64,000 nucleotides of DNA. Origin: Fulvivirga marina. GTDB lineage: Bacteria > Bacteroidota > Bacteroidia > Cytophagales > Cyclobacteriaceae. The stretch is from positions 295,622-359,621 of the forward strand of contig NZ_JAEUGD010000067.1 of assembly GCF_016775155.1 (NCBI RefSeq), given 5' to 3'. The first letter of the stretch is position 1. Each line of letters begins with the position of its first letter. Below, one piece after another: positions 1 to 9,007 of the stretch. Position numbers and translations under genes: made by a program. The notes beneath the pieces were generated by a model, which saw only the letters and a program-made list of their open reading frames with translations, searched no databases and was not told the DNA's origin.

Positions 1-246
1 GGTAGCTTTGCTCTCACCTACTACCTCATAAAGAAACTGACCAGCAAAGATTCAGAAAAAAAAACAAACGTTGATAAAAATACAGAGAGCGTTACAATTC
101 AGAAAAACCCTTCTTTATTTTCAACAGTCGGAAACGTTATTTTAACAGAAATGGCTGTATTTTTGCTCGACTTGGCCAAAGAAAGGCTAATAAATTATAT
201 CGAAAATCTCAATTCCAGGGAAGATGAACATTCTAAAGGCGCTTGA
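1..246 (+). CDS. C-terminal part of an unrecognised protein (partial)
   Basis: An open frame runs in from the left edge and ends at the TGA at 244-246, leaving 81 residues. It begins with a hydrophobic stretch (GSFALTYYLI), continues with a Lys/Asp-rich polar linker, and ends with an amphipathic segment around FLLDLAKERLINYI. The stop lies 23 nt inside the next gene, which suggests translational coupling in one operon. The N-terminus is outside the window and no family is recognisable; a small membrane-associated protein is possible but not shown. Confidence 0.5.
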   Translation, partial: GSFALTYYLIKKLTSKDSEKKTNVDKNTESVTIQKNPSLFSTVGNVILTEMAVFLLDLAKERLINYIENLNSREDEHSKGA

Positions 247-985
247 AGAAAGAACTCAAAAAGGACAAAAATCTTTAGCCGTACTCATAGACCCGGATAA
301 TGTCGATGACACCTCCTCTATCAATAGTCTGCTCAATCTTGCCAAGGAATGTTATGTTGATTATTTCTTCGTAGGAGGTAGCCTAATTACTAATAACAAC
401 TTGGACAGGATTATCAAAACTATTAAGACCAGTTGCGAAATCCCTGTGGTACTGTTTCCTGGAAGCAACATGCATCTTGATCTTAGTGCAGATGGTATTC
501 TATTTCTCAGCCTTATCTCCGGTCGAAATGCAGACCTTCTCATTGGACAACATGTAATAGCAGCTCCAATTTTAAAAAACAGCGGTATTGAGGTCTTGCC
601 TACAGGTTATATGCTCATTAACTCTGAGCGCACCTCGGCAGTCTCATATATGAGCAACACCTCTCCCATACCACCTGATAAATACTCCGTAGCAGCCTGT
701 ACAGCCATGGCAGGAGAAATGTTAGGCCTGAAACTCATCTTTATGGATGCGGGAAGTGGAGCACGGGAAGCCATAACCCCTAAAATGATCAGCCAAGTCA
801 AAAAAGTAATAGATGTCCCACTTATCATTGGGGGGGGTATAGATTCGGCCATAAAAGCTAAAACCTCTATAGAAGCAGGGGCTGATATGATTGTAATAGG
901 AAATGCGATAGAAAAAAACCCCAATCTATTGATTGAGGTTTCTGAAAAAATTTATGATTTCAACAGATCCTTAAATATTCATTAA
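224..985 (+). CDS. Geranylgeranylglyceryl/heptaprenylglyceryl phosphate synthase family protein
   Basis: A 253-residue TIM-barrel prenyltransferase of the GGGPS/PcrB family, which joins a polyprenyl diphosphate to sn-glycerol-1-phosphate to make an ether lipid precursor. Visible family landmarks are IDPDN (residues 22-26), GGS (51-53), VLFPGS (76-81), TGYML (127-131), the phosphate-binding DAGSGA (175-180), IIGGGI (201-206) and GNAIE (226-230). The length is normal and the motif order complete. Bacteroidota carry such enzymes; the prenyl chain length cannot be read from sequence by eye. The gene overlaps the preceding frame by 23 nt and ends 15 nt inside the convergent AraC gene. Confidence 0.88.
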   Translation: MNILKALEERTQKGQKSLAVLIDPDNVDDTSSINSLLNLAKECYVDYFFVGGSLITNNNLDRIIKTIKTSCEIPVVLFPGSNMHLDLSADGILFLSLISGRNADLLIGQHVIAAPILKNSGIEVLPTGYMLINSERTSAVSYMSNTSPIPPDKYSVAACTAMAGEMLGLKLIFMDAGSGAREAITPKMISQVKKVIDVPLIIGGGIDSAIKAKTSIEAGADMIVIGNAIEKNPNLLIEVSEKIYDFNRSLNIH

Positions 986-1894
986 GGTTTCTCTCTTTCT
1001 CATTTTTCCTGCAGGTATACCATACATCATCTTAAATCTTCTACAGAAGTAAGCTGTGTCCTTATAACCACAAGCACGACCAATATCCCTGATACTCATT
1101 TTTGTTGTTCTAAGTAATTTAACAGCATATTCCATACGCTGATACTCAATATAATCCTGAGGATTAATACCCGTAAGCGTTTTAAAGTACTGACCTACAT
1201 AATCTTCGGAAACATCTGCCACGTCAGACAATGTTTTGTTGGTCAACTCACCTCCAAGATTATCTTTGATATACTTAAACAATTTGATCAAACGGGGATC
1301 CTTGAAGTAGGTACTGTTTGTAGCCATCTGCTCAACAAAAAGCCTCTTCTGAAGGATGTGACGAATAACCTCAACTACCAACAACTCCGTTTTTAACTTC
1401 ACCACTCGCTGATTACCTTCAAGTCGGGTCTCCTGTTCTTTTACGATGTCATATATCGTGCTGTTCACTTTAGAGTTTTCTAAAGTAAAGGCCGGTATAT
1501 CTAGCGCCGTAAAGAAATTAACCGTATCAAATACTTTTGTTTCAAAAACAATAGATGTAAAATCAGCTACAGGTACACCTGAAATATCCTCAGGGTTCGT
1601 CTTAAAATATTCCGTTTGCTTATAACTAAACTCTTCCAGAGATAACTCGGGACTTCTATCATCTACCTCACCAAATGAAAGAGGTGTATACCTCATGGCA
1701 GGGATAAATAGCGCATGACCTTCCTTCAACAACTCATTATCCTTTCCAAATCTGACAATTCCTTTTTTGAGAATAAGAATTGTGTTTTCGGTTTCTTCGT
1801 AATCCTTAATAGAAAAAGGGTGTGATACTTTTATATTATTGGACTTTACGAACTTAATTCCTAAGGATTCAATTATTTTATTGTAATCTTCCAT
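971..1894 (-). CDS. AraC family transcriptional regulator
   Basis: About 307 residues. The C-terminal ~100 residues hold two helix-turn-helix units typical of AraC/XylS proteins: LSDVADVSEDYVGQYFK and, after the linker, IRDIGRACGYKDTAYFCRRF followed by the FKMMYGIPAGKMRK tail. The N-terminal ~190 residues have no recognised motif and probably form a cupin-like sensor domain. I take the ATG at 1894; an in-frame GTG lies just before it at 1897. A TATATTTG box at 1919-1926 sits about 25 nt upstream. The 3' end overlaps the convergent prenyltransferase gene. The regulon is unknown. Confidence 0.85.
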   Translation of the reverse strand: MEDYNKIIESLGIKFVKSNNIKVSHPFSIKDYEETENTILILKKGIVRFGKDNELLKEGHALFIPAMRYTPLSFGEVDDRSPELSLEEFSYKQTEYFKTNPEDISGVPVADFTSIVFETKVFDTVNFFTALDIPAFTLENSKVNSTIYDIVKEQETRLEGNQRVVKLKTELLVVEVIRHILQKRLFVEQMATNSTYFKDPRLIKLFKYIKDNLGGELTNKTLSDVADVSEDYVGQYFKTLTGINPQDYIEYQRMEYAVKLLRTTKMSIRDIGRACGYKDTAYFCRRFKMMYGIPAGKMRKRETLMNI

Positions 1895-1918
1895 CACGTT
1901 ACTGTATTAAACCAACCC

Positions 1919-1926
1919 CAAATATA
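1919..1926 (-). promoter_or_regulatory. -7 box of the AraC gene promoter
   Basis: On the minus strand this reads TATATTTG, an exact match to the Bacteroidota TAnnTTTG -7 element, about 25 nt before the AraC start codon. No TTG is found at the usual -33 spacing, so the call rests on the -7 box and its position. Confidence 0.4.
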
Positions 1927-1995
1927 AATAAGTTCAACCAAATATTCATGCACTTTTCCAAGTTACATATAATTTTTTTTAGAATTGAGAAGAAA

Positions 1996-3138
1996 TTAGC
2001 TCTTAAGTAGCTCTCGTGCAATCACAATCTTCTGAATCTCAGAAGTTCCCTCGTAGATTTGAGTGATCTTAGCATCACGCATTAATCTCTCTACATGGTA
2101 CTCTTTAACGAATCCATATCCACCATGTACCTGCACTGCTTCAACAGTAACATCCATAGCAACCTTTGATGCAAATACCTTCGCCATTGCTGCCGCTTTC
2201 ACATAATTCTTACCCTGATCCTTCAAAGATGCCGCATTCAAGCACAAAAGTCTCGCTGCCTCAATCTGGGTTGCCATTTCTGCAAGCTTAAACTGAATAG
2301 CCTGATGCTCTGCAATAGGTTTGCCAAAAGCCTTACGTTCCTGAGAATATTTCAGGGCTAACTCATAAGCACCTGAAGCGATACCCAAAGCCTGAGAAGC
2401 AATACCAATACGTCCACCGTTCAATGTAGCCATAGCGAACTTAAACCCAAAACCATCCTCTCCTATTCTATTCTCCTTTGGTACTTTAACGTCTGTAAAC
2501 ATCAATGAGTGTGTATCAGACCCTCTGATTCCCAATTTATTTTCTTTTTTACCTACCACGAAGCCATCCATACCCTTTTCTACGATCAGAGCGTTTATAC
2601 CTTTATGCTTCTTTTCCGGATCAGTCTGAGCGATCACAATGTAAACTCCTGCACTGTTACCGTTGGTAATCCAGTTCTTAGTACCATTAAGCAAGTAATA
2701 GTCTCCTTTATCTTCAGCCGTTGTTCGTTGACTTGTGGCATCAGAACCCGCTTCAGGCTCGGACAAACAAAAAGCGCCTATAATTTCACCCGTAGCTAGC
2801 TTTGTCAGGTATTTCTGCTTCTGCTCTTCGGTAGCAAACTTCTCCAACCCCCAGCATACCAATGAATTGTTAACAGACATAGCGACTGAACATGATGCAT
2901 CTACTTTAGAGATCTCCTCCATCGCCAACACATACGAAACAGAGTCCATACCACCACCGTTATACTTAGGGTCAACCATCATTCCCATAAAACCTAACTC
3001 ACCCATTTTCTTGATTTGTTCGGCTGGGAATTTTTGCTCTTCATCCCTTTCGATTACTCCCGGAAGCAGTTCATTCTGAGCGAAATCACGCGCAGCAGCC
3101 TGGACTGCTAATTGTTCTTCTGTCAATTCAAAGTTCAT
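1996..3138 (-). CDS. Acyl-CoA dehydrogenase
   Basis: A 380-residue flavoenzyme of the short/medium-chain acyl-CoA dehydrogenase family, oxidising acyl-CoA to trans-2-enoyl-CoA with FAD in beta-oxidation or branched-chain amino acid breakdown. The first family signature (AFCLSEPEAGSD, residues 122-133) and the FAD/substrate loop (NWITNG, 155-160) are present. The C-terminal signature (QVHGGYGFVKEY, then QIYEGTSEIQ) carries the likely catalytic base Glu363. Length is typical. It is flanked by a terminator palindrome upstream (3172-3205) and so seems to be transcribed alone. Exact chain-length preference cannot be assigned. Confidence 0.92.
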   Translation of the reverse strand: MNFELTEEQLAVQAAARDFAQNELLPGVIERDEEQKFPAEQIKKMGELGFMGMMVDPKYNGGGMDSVSYVLAMEEISKVDASCSVAMSVNNSLVCWGLEKFATEEQKQKYLTKLATGEIIGAFCLSEPEAGSDATSQRTTAEDKGDYYLLNGTKNWITNGNSAGVYIVIAQTDPEKKHKGINALIVEKGMDGFVVGKKENKLGIRGSDTHSLMFTDVKVPKENRIGEDGFGFKFAMATLNGGRIGIASQALGIASGAYELALKYSQERKAFGKPIAEHQAIQFKLAEMATQIEAARLLCLNAASLKDQGKNYVKAAAMAKVFASKVAMDVTVEAVQVHGGYGFVKEYHVERLMRDAKITQIYEGTSEIQKIVIARELLKS

Positions 3139-3171
3139 TGTTTATACAGGTTTTAATATTTTGTAAAAAAG

Positions 3172-3205
3172 TTGAGGGTTATTATGCATGCATAATAACC
3201 CTCAA
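3172..3205 (-). terminator. Perfect 34-bp palindrome, terminator of the panC operon
   Basis: Two 17-nt arms, TTGAGGGTTATTATGCA and its exact complement, meet with no spacer. On the minus strand the palindrome follows the stop of the zinc peptidase gene by about 25 nt and is followed by CTTTTTTAC. This is the form of an intrinsic terminator, closing the unit that starts at panC. Confidence 0.75.
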
Positions 3206-3230
3206 AATTACAAATTTTATCTTACTTTAC

Positions 3231-3926
3231 TTAGTCTCGACTCCCCAAAAACAAGCTGATGTAATAAAGCAGTGTCACCAAAGAAGCTACCGCAGCTACT
3301 ACATACGTCATGGCTGCCCATTTCAACGCATCTTTAGCCATTCCATGCTCTGAAGAAGTAACAATTCCTCGTTCCTCAACCCATGCGAGTGCCCTCTTAC
3401 TGGCATCAAATTCCACAGGTAGAGTTACAAACGCAAATAAGGTAAATACCGTATAACACCCTATTATAACTAACAGAGCCAATTTAAACGGTATCAGCGA
3501 AGGGAGTAAGAACCCTCCGAACAGCATCATCATAAAGATAACATTCATAATTCTGCCGCTAGCATTTTGAACTGGCACCATAGCCGATCGAAATTCAAGC
3601 ATACTGTATGCTTTGGCATGTTGTACAGCGTGACCACATTCGTGTGCTGCAACTGCCGCAGCGGCAGCATTTCTACCGTAATAAACAGCCTCGCTTAGGT
3701 TAACTGTTTTATTTACCGGGTTATAGTGATCCGTCAACTTACCTTCCACAGATGTCACTTTCACATCATGAATACCATTGTCTGTCAACATAAGTTGGGC
3801 TATTTCAGCTCCTGATAAATTTTTGCTTAGTGGTATCTGCGAGTATTTTCTAAATTTACTCTTCAGTCTTGAGCTAACTGCAAAACTGATGATACCGAAA
3901 ACAATCATAATGATTATAATTCCCAT
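3231..3926 (-). CDS. Zinc metallopeptidase, YugP-like (Zn_peptidase_2)
   Basis: A 231-residue integral membrane protein with an N-terminal membrane segment (residues ~2-17), a cytosolic-type catalytic stretch with the zinc motif HECGH (95-99), and a likely third ligand in PVEFDAS (Glu162). Further hydrophobic segments lie at about 128-160 and 183-207. This matches the YugP/neutral zinc metallopeptidase family, whose substrates are mostly unknown. It is the last gene of the panC-panD-flippase-rfaE2 unit, 15 nt after rfaE2, and is followed by the strong palindromic terminator at 3172-3205. Confidence 0.85.
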   Translation of the reverse strand: MGIIIIMIVFGIISFAVSSRLKSKFRKYSQIPLSKNLSGAEIAQLMLTDNGIHDVKVTSVEGKLTDHYNPVNKTVNLSEAVYYGRNAAAAAVAAHECGHAVQHAKAYSMLEFRSAMVPVQNASGRIMNVIFMMMLFGGFLLPSLIPFKLALLVIIGCYTVFTLFAFVTLPVEFDASKRALAWVEERGIVTSSEHGMAKDALKWAAMTYVVAAVASLVTLLYYISLFLGSRD

Positions 3927-3941
3927 ATTCTTCTCCGATAT

Positions 3942-4427
3942 CTAACTTTGTTGTTTTATTTTTTCTATAATATTTGAAGTGGAAAACCCCTCTACGAGAG
4001 CAATAGTCTCCACTTTTCCTCCGTTAGCCACAACAATATCTGCGCCAACGATATTTTCTGCCAAATAGTCATTTCCTTTAACGAGAATGTCAGGTTTTAG
4101 TTCCTTAATTAACTCATAAGGAGTATCTTCATCAAAATAGGTCAGCGCATCAACAAAAGCTAAGGAAGCCAAAAGCCTGGCTCTGGCATACTGATCATTT
4201 AGGGGTCTGTCTTTTCCTTTAAGGCGTTTTACTGAACTATCCGTATTTAAACCTAACACAAGTTTATCACCACGCTGACGAGCTTTTTCAAGATAGTCAA
4301 CATGACCAAGGTGCAAAATATCGAAACAGCCATTAGTAAAAACGACTTTTTTACCCTCATTCTTCCAGCCCTGAACAATCGACTGCAAGCTACTTCGATC
4401 TACAATCTTACTTTTTGTGGACTTCAA
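3942..4427 (-). CDS. rfaE2: D-glycero-beta-D-manno-heptose 1-phosphate adenylyltransferase (RfaE domain II)
   Basis: A 161-residue nucleotidyltransferase corresponding to the C-terminal half of HldE. It would transfer AMP to heptose-1-phosphate in ADP-heptose synthesis for lipopolysaccharide or glycans. The nucleotide-binding motif [12 protein letters not shown] (residues 31-42) contains the HxGH signature; [17 protein letters not shown] and VKGNDY are also family-typical, as is the C-terminal [10 protein letters not shown]. The sugar-kinase half is not in this window. The start overlaps the end of the flippase gene by 20 nt, so the two are translationally linked. Confidence 0.88.
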   Translation of the reverse strand: MKSTKSKIVDRSSLQSIVQGWKNEGKKVVFTNGCFDILHLGHVDYLEKARQRGDKLVLGLNTDSSVKRLKGKDRPLNDQYARARLLASLAFVDALTYFDEDTPYELIKELKPDILVKGNDYLAENIVGADIVVANGGKVETIALVEGFSTSNIIEKIKQQS

Positions 4428-5451
4428 TTTTCTTTTTAGATATCTGGCTCATAAACAGAGACAATGCTCCTACAACAATTATAACCAAAGTTTGCCATCC
4501 ATGAAATATAAATGTAAAAGGTACGGCTTTCTCCTCGGGCAATGAGTATAAGATCACCAGGCCCAATGGCACTAATATATGGAAGCTTCCCGCACCTCCT
4601 GGCAAAGGAATGGCCATTGCAATACCCCCTATCACAAAAATAGTGAGTGCAGCAAGAATACCTAAATGAGCAGTTTCAGGAAATGCCAGCATCACCAGAT
4701 ACATCATCAGGTAATAGCATAACCATATCAGCAAAGAGTAAACAATAAACAATACTCGCTTTTCTAGCTTAAATATACTTGTTACTCCACTTTTTAGGCC
4801 TCGCATCATACCCCTTATTTTTGACATATAACGGAGCGCAAGATACCGCTTACTGTTAAATATGTACCTTACTATAAGTACCACAGCAATAATAAATACC
4901 ACAACACCCACTAATAAAGTGTATGAGAAGCTTGAATCTTGCCCAGAAGATGTTAGTTTTTGAATTTCATCAGACTGAAAGAAGTAAAGCAGATTATCTA
5001 ACTCAATGAAAAAGGCCGTTGTGAGCAAAACGACAAGAAAAATAAGGTCAATTATTCTTTCCATCACCACTGTTCCAAAAGAAACATCTACAGGCACTCT
5101 GTTTAACCTGTAAAGGTTATAGCATCGTGAAACTTCACCTCCTCTTGGAATAGCCAAATTGATAAAATACCCAACCATAACAGACATAAAACTATTACCC
5201 AAAGGAATATGATGGCCGAGAGGCTTTAACAATAACTTCCACCGCTCTGCTCGCAGCACATGACTAAAAATAGCAGCAAAAGCAGACAAAAAAAGGAAAG
5301 GTTTATTTGCGGAATCCCAGGTCCTTACAACAAAACTCCACTTACTTTCTCCTCCTGATACCTGAATATTTTGAAAAGACAGCCAAAGTAAAAAGGCTGT
5401 AATGCCAAGCATAATTATATACTTAACAGTATTTTTAACTCCAGAAGCCAT
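4408..5451 (-). CDS. Lysylphosphatidylglycerol synthase TM region / UPF0104 flippase-like protein
   Basis: A 347-residue polytopic membrane protein with about eight hydrophobic segments, including one at residues ~11-24 and a run of several in the C-terminal half. The conserved polar signature [15 protein letters not shown] in the first third and the Gly/Pro-rich [11 protein letters not shown] loop near residue 285 are characteristic of the AglD/LPG-flippase family (PF03706). Members move lipid-linked molecules or act in glycolipid synthesis. It lies 6 nt after panD and overlaps rfaE2. The substrate is unknown. Confidence 0.8.
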   Translation of the reverse strand: MASGVKNTVKYIIMLGITAFLLWLSFQNIQVSGGESKWSFVVRTWDSANKPFLFLSAFAAIFSHVLRAERWKLLLKPLGHHIPLGNSFMSVMVGYFINLAIPRGGEVSRCYNLYRLNRVPVDVSFGTVVMERIIDLIFLVVLLTTAFFIELDNLLYFFQSDEIQKLTSSGQDSSFSYTLLVGVVVFIIAVVLIVRYIFNSKRYLALRYMSKIRGMMRGLKSGVTSIFKLEKRVLFIVYSLLIWLCYYLMMYLVMLAFPETAHLGILAALTIFVIGGIAMAIPLPGGAGSFHILVPLGLVILYSLPEEKAVPFTFIFHGWQTLVIIVVGALSLFMSQISKKKIEVHKK

Positions 5452-5457
5452 ACGTGG

Positions 5458-5808
5458 TTACTGCAGCAGTTTATTATCTGCATCAGGGAATATAAGCGTA
5501 GGCTCAAAAGTTTTCGCGTCCTCAAAGTCCATGATGGCATAGGAAATGATGATCACGACATCACCGACCTGAGCTTTTCGGGCTGCCGGCCCATTCAGGC
5601 ATATCATACCACTCCCCCTTTCACCTTTAATAATGTACGTTTCTAATCTTTCACCATTATTCACATTGACTATCTGCACTTTTTCTCCTTCTATCATATT
5701 GGCAGCATCCATCAAATCTTCATCGATAGTAACGCTACCTACATAATGCAATTCAGCCTGAGTGATTTTCACACGGTGGATCTTCGATTTTAAAACTTCA
5801 ATATTCAT
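5458..5808 (-). CDS. panD: Aspartate 1-decarboxylase
   Basis: A 116-residue pyruvoyl enzyme making beta-alanine from aspartate for pantothenate synthesis. The self-cleavage site is seen in HYVGSVTID: Gly24-Ser25, with Ser25 becoming the pyruvoyl group. The supporting motifs [14 protein letters not shown] and GDVVIIISY match the family. It is 11 nt downstream of panC, whose product uses the beta-alanine made here, so the pair supplies both steps together. Length is slightly short but normal for bacterial PanD. Confidence 0.95.
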   Translation of the reverse strand: MNIEVLKSKIHRVKITQAELHYVGSVTIDEDLMDAANMIEGEKVQIVNVNNGERLETYIIKGERGSGMICLNGPAARKAQVGDVVIIISYAIMDFEDAKTFEPTLIFPDADNKLLQ

Positions 5809-5819
5809 CGATCTGAAAT

Positions 5820-6671
5820 TCAGAATTCTAAATTAAAAATTACATTGTCAATTAACCTGACATCATCAACATACCCAGCCACGCAAAGCGCAACATTTTT
5901 CCCACTTAAATTGTGATCCATCAATTCTAATGTTTCAGGATTCACGATTTCAAAGTATTCCAACTCTACGCCCGCCCGATTGATAATAGTGGTCACCTCA
6001 TTTTTCACCTGAGGCAGCTCTACCCGAGCATTCAGTAATTTTTGAGCTTCATTAAGCGCCCTATATAAAATTACTGCCTTATCCCGGCCTTCTTCTGTCA
6101 ATCTTCTGTTTCTTGATGACATGGCCATTCCATCCGCCTCTCGCATAATAGGGATACACTTCAACTGCACATTATAGGAAAGATCCTTCACCAGCTGCCT
6201 AATAATCAAGTACTGCTGAAGATCCTTTTGTCCAAAGTATGCATAATGTGGAGCTACTATATTGAATAATTTAGAAACAATCAACCCAACTCCACTGAAG
6301 TGGCCAGGACGGAACTTTCCTTCCATAACCTGATCCAGCCCATCAAAGTTAAAGCTTATTTTGGGTTGTTCCGTGTAAATTTCACTATCATCGGGGCAAA
6401 ACAATACATGACAGCCTGCTTTCTGCAATAAACTTATATCCTGATCAAGGTTTCTAGGGTATTTATCCAGGTCCTGACTATTATTGAACTGTGCAGGATT
6501 TACGTAGATACTACAAACTGTAATATCAGTATCCTGCAACGATGCCTGGATGAGCGACAGATGCCCATTATGCAGCGCCCCCATGGTAGGCACAAAGCCT
6601 ATTTTTTTACCATGGAACTTATGTCCATTTAAGTACTGTTGTAAAGGAGCAATATCCTTGTAAATCTCCAT
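5820..6671 (-). CDS. panC: Pantothenate synthetase (pantoate-beta-alanine ligase)
   Basis: A 283-residue class I nucleotidyltransferase-fold ligase joining pantoate and beta-alanine with ATP, giving pantothenate in the cytosol. [14 protein letters not shown] (residues 28-41) is the HIGH-type motif with His34 and His37. [23 protein letters not shown] and the KMSKS-equivalent MSSRNRRL are all present. It is the first gene of the unit panC-panD-flippase-rfaE2-protease, with a TAGTTTTG promoter box 22 nt upstream (6693-6700). panB is not in the window. Confidence 0.95.
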   Translation of the reverse strand: MEIYKDIAPLQQYLNGHKFHGKKIGFVPTMGALHNGHLSLIQASLQDTDITVCSIYVNPAQFNNSQDLDKYPRNLDQDISLLQKAGCHVLFCPDDSEIYTEQPKISFNFDGLDQVMEGKFRPGHFSGVGLIVSKLFNIVAPHYAYFGQKDLQQYLIIRQLVKDLSYNVQLKCIPIMREADGMAMSSRNRRLTEEGRDKAVILYRALNEAQKLLNARVELPQVKNEVTTIINRAGVELEYFEIVNPETLELMDHNLSGKNVALCVAGYVDDVRLIDNVIFNLEF

Positions 6672-6692
6672 CAGAATCGTTTAAAAGGATAG

Positions 6693-6700
6693 CAAAACTA
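6693..6700 (-). promoter_or_regulatory. -7 box of the panC operon promoter
   Basis: Reads TAGTTTTG on the minus strand, matching TAnnTTTG, about 22 nt upstream of the panC ATG at 6671. It lies in the 115-nt divergent gap shared with the promoter of the glycogen synthase-like gene. No clear -33 TTG was found. Confidence 0.45.
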
Positions 6701-6721
6701 TGTCTTTCAAAAGATAATATC

Positions 6722-6751
6722 TTGAAAAGTGCTAAAAATTTTGTAATTTTG
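6722..6751 (+). promoter_or_regulatory. Promoter of the GT5-DUF4270-glmS operon
   Basis: TTG at 6722-6724, a 19-nt spacer, then TAATTTTG at 6744-6751. This is the full Bacteroidota arrangement (-33 TTG, -7 TAnnTTTG). Transcription would start near 6757, leaving a leader of about 30 nt before the ATG at 6787. The match also rules out the in-frame GTG at 6751 as the start codon. Confidence 0.6.
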
Positions 6752-6786
6752 TGGTCTTATTTTTAGGCAAACAAATCTCTACACAT

Positions 6787-7593
6787 ATGTCAAAACTTCG
6801 TATTCTTTATGTAGCCAGTGAAATCAATCCTTTCTTACAAACATCTAAAGTAGCAGAATTTGTTAGAAAGTTGCCACAGGCTATGCAGGAAAAAGGGATG
6901 GAAATCAGAATACTGGTTCCGAGATTCGGCTTGATAAATGAAAGAAAGAACAGGTTACATGAAGTTGTCAGACTTTCAGGGATCAATATTGCAGTAGGCG
7001 AAGAAGAAAAACCTTTGATCATTAAGGTTGCCTCAATACCTAATGCTAAATTACAGGTTTATTTTATTGATAATGAAGACTACTTCCACAGGAAGTATGT
7101 TTTCCACGATAAAGAAAATAATTTTTATGAAGATAATGACGAAAGAGCAATATTTTTCTGTAAAGGCGTTATAGAAACTGTAAGAAAACTGGGATGGGCA
7201 CCTGACATTGTTCACTGCAATGACTGGATGACAAGCTTAATTCCGTTATACTTGAAAACAACTTATAAAAACGATCCTCTATTTAAGGATACTAAATCTG
7301 TTTTCACAACGTATAACAATGCATTTAGCCATAAATTCAATAATGATCTGATAGAAAAGGTTAAGATGATGGACATCGAAGACAGCATGTTAACTAACCT
7401 TTTAACAGCTGATTATTATGGCTTTATTAAGTTAGGCCTTGAATTTTCAGATGCTATAATAAAAGCAGAAGAAGATCAGACCCTTAATGGCTTGTTCGAT
7501 GAATTCCCTGAAGAAAAGAAAATTGAAACAATAGAAAAAGACGAAAATTTTACGGACTCTTATTACAATTTATATAATGAACTTGTGGGTTAG
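6787..7593 (+). CDS. Glycogen/starch synthase-like protein, GT5 N-terminal domain only
   Basis: 268 residues from the ATG at 6787, chosen because the earlier GTG lies inside the promoter. The protein opens like a GT5 glycogen synthase (KLRILYVASEINPFLQTSKVAEF, shown here in parts: ASEINPF is the acceptor-side signature) and keeps PDIVHCNDWMTSL. It stops after about half the ~480 residues of GlgA. The C-terminal GT-B domain that binds ADP-glucose is absent, so classical synthase activity is doubtful. The end overlaps the DUF4270 gene by 17 nt, and glmS follows, giving one operon with an amino-sugar gene. Confidence 0.75.
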   Translation: MSKLRILYVASEINPFLQTSKVAEFVRKLPQAMQEKGMEIRILVPRFGLINERKNRLHEVVRLSGINIAVGEEEKPLIIKVASIPNAKLQVYFIDNEDYFHRKYVFHDKENNFYEDNDERAIFFCKGVIETVRKLGWAPDIVHCNDWMTSLIPLYLKTTYKNDPLFKDTKSVFTTYNNAFSHKFNNDLIEKVKMMDIEDSMLTNLLTADYYGFIKLGLEFSDAIIKAEEDQTLNGLFDEFPEEKKIETIEKDENFTDSYYNLYNELVG

Positions 7594-8995
7594 AAGAGCA
7601 GGGCTGATGTTAGTATCAGCCCTGACATTTTTTTCGTGCGAAGAGGAATTAAGCACAGTTGGTCTCCCCCCCGAAAACGATTTGGGGATTTTTTTTGTCG
7701 ACGTACCATTAAATGATAAGGTATCGCAAGTATGGGTAGACAATATTTATTCAAGAGCTACAGGCAGTATTCTCGTTGGTAGCTATGAAGATCAATACTT
7801 TGGGTATATTGAAGCTAAAAACTTCACTGAGCTTACCCTTCCTGCGGAAGACCCTGGAAAAAACTTTTCCGGCACTGCCACTTTCGATTCCCTTGTACTG
7901 GAAACCAGAATAAGGGGTATATATGGTAGCAATGTGGAGAATACTTTGAACAAGATTGAAATCTATCAACTTGAAGATACAATTCCCGTTAGGGATAAAA
8001 CTTATACCATAGCTTCATCCCAGGCATTAGCAGGTAAATTAGCTGAAAGTGAGTTCTTTGTTTACCCTGACTCCCTCGGACTCAAATTTTCCGACACAGG
8101 AAGAGACAAGAATATGGATGCTCAGGACTCTGCTTATCTTGAAAAGTTTTTCGACACCAATAAAGAGTATATATACAGATCTACTTTTAAAATCAATGAC
8201 ACCTATGCTCTTGAGTTCTTTAATAAGTTAAAAAATCAAGATGCAGCATTTAGTAGCGCCAATAATTTTGCAGACTATTTTAATGGATTGGCATTTATCC
8301 CTTCACCCTCCAATAGTGCTGTTCTAACTTACGGTGTTTCTGATACAAGAATGGTTTTATACTATACTGAAACTGATAGTCAGGGCAATACAAAACAGGA
8401 GGTACTCATCTTTGGAGCATCTTCCACCATAAACTATAACAATATTCAACCTAATGAAAATGTTGGTTGGAATGGATCTGACTTTGATGACCTTACTGCG
8501 TTTTATACACCATACGTTACCAGCTCTAATTTGGCGTATCTTCAAAGTGGAACGAACTTGCTCATGAAGATTGACTTATCATCTATGCAGCAATTCGCAG
8601 ACACTACAGATAGTCCGGTTATTCAAAAAGCTGAATTGGTGTTCTCCAATCTGGTAGATGCGGATGAAAATACACCTCCTCCTGCCAGTATGCTTTACTA
8701 TCTCACAAGTGCGGATAGTTTGGAAAACAAAAACTACAGAGTGGGCACGTTATTAAACAACAATGGTGGTACTGCTTCCGTAACTTATGATTCGGAAGAT
8801 AATGAAATTAGAAATGACATAACCTTATCCCTACAGAACCTTCTTTATGAAGAAAATTACAACCAATTGATCCTGGCTCCCGTGAGGACAGTAGGTGGGG
8901 CATTTTTACCCACTTCGAGTACAGTTAACAGATTGGTTGTTTATAAGGATAACATGCATTTACGTTTCTATTATTCAATACCAGATAAGAAATAA
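7577..8995 (+). CDS. DUF4270 domain-containing lipoprotein
   Basis: 472 residues with a lipoprotein signal peptide: two Arg near the start, a hydrophobic core, then LTFFSC with Cys21 as the lipidation site. The mature part is mainly beta-rich, with paired Tyr/Phe segments and no catalytic motif, as in DUF4270 proteins known only from Bacteroidota. It is probably anchored in the outer membrane; the function is unknown. The start overlaps the GT5 stub by 17 nt and glmS starts 12 nt after the stop, so the three are co-transcribed. Confidence 0.8.
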   Translation: MNLWVRRAGLMLVSALTFFSCEEELSTVGLPPENDLGIFFVDVPLNDKVSQVWVDNIYSRATGSILVGSYEDQYFGYIEAKNFTELTLPAEDPGKNFSGTATFDSLVLETRIRGIYGSNVENTLNKIEIYQLEDTIPVRDKTYTIASSQALAGKLAESEFFVYPDSLGLKFSDTGRDKNMDAQDSAYLEKFFDTNKEYIYRSTFKINDTYALEFFNKLKNQDAAFSSANNFADYFNGLAFIPSPSNSAVLTYGVSDTRMVLYYTETDSQGNTKQEVLIFGASSTINYNNIQPNENVGWNGSDFDDLTAFYTPYVTSSNLAYLQSGTNLLMKIDLSSMQQFADTTDSPVIQKAELVFSNLVDADENTPPPASMLYYLTSADSLENKNYRVGTLLNNNGGTASVTYDSEDNEIRNDITLSLQNLLYEENYNQLILAPVRTVGGAFLPTSSTVNRLVVYKDNMHLRFYYSIPDKK

Positions 8996-9007
8996 AAAAA
9001 TACTGAT

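Noticed and set aside
6751-6786. Upstream GTG start of the GT5 gene
   Set aside because: It falls inside a full -33/-7 promoter and adds residues not matching the family.
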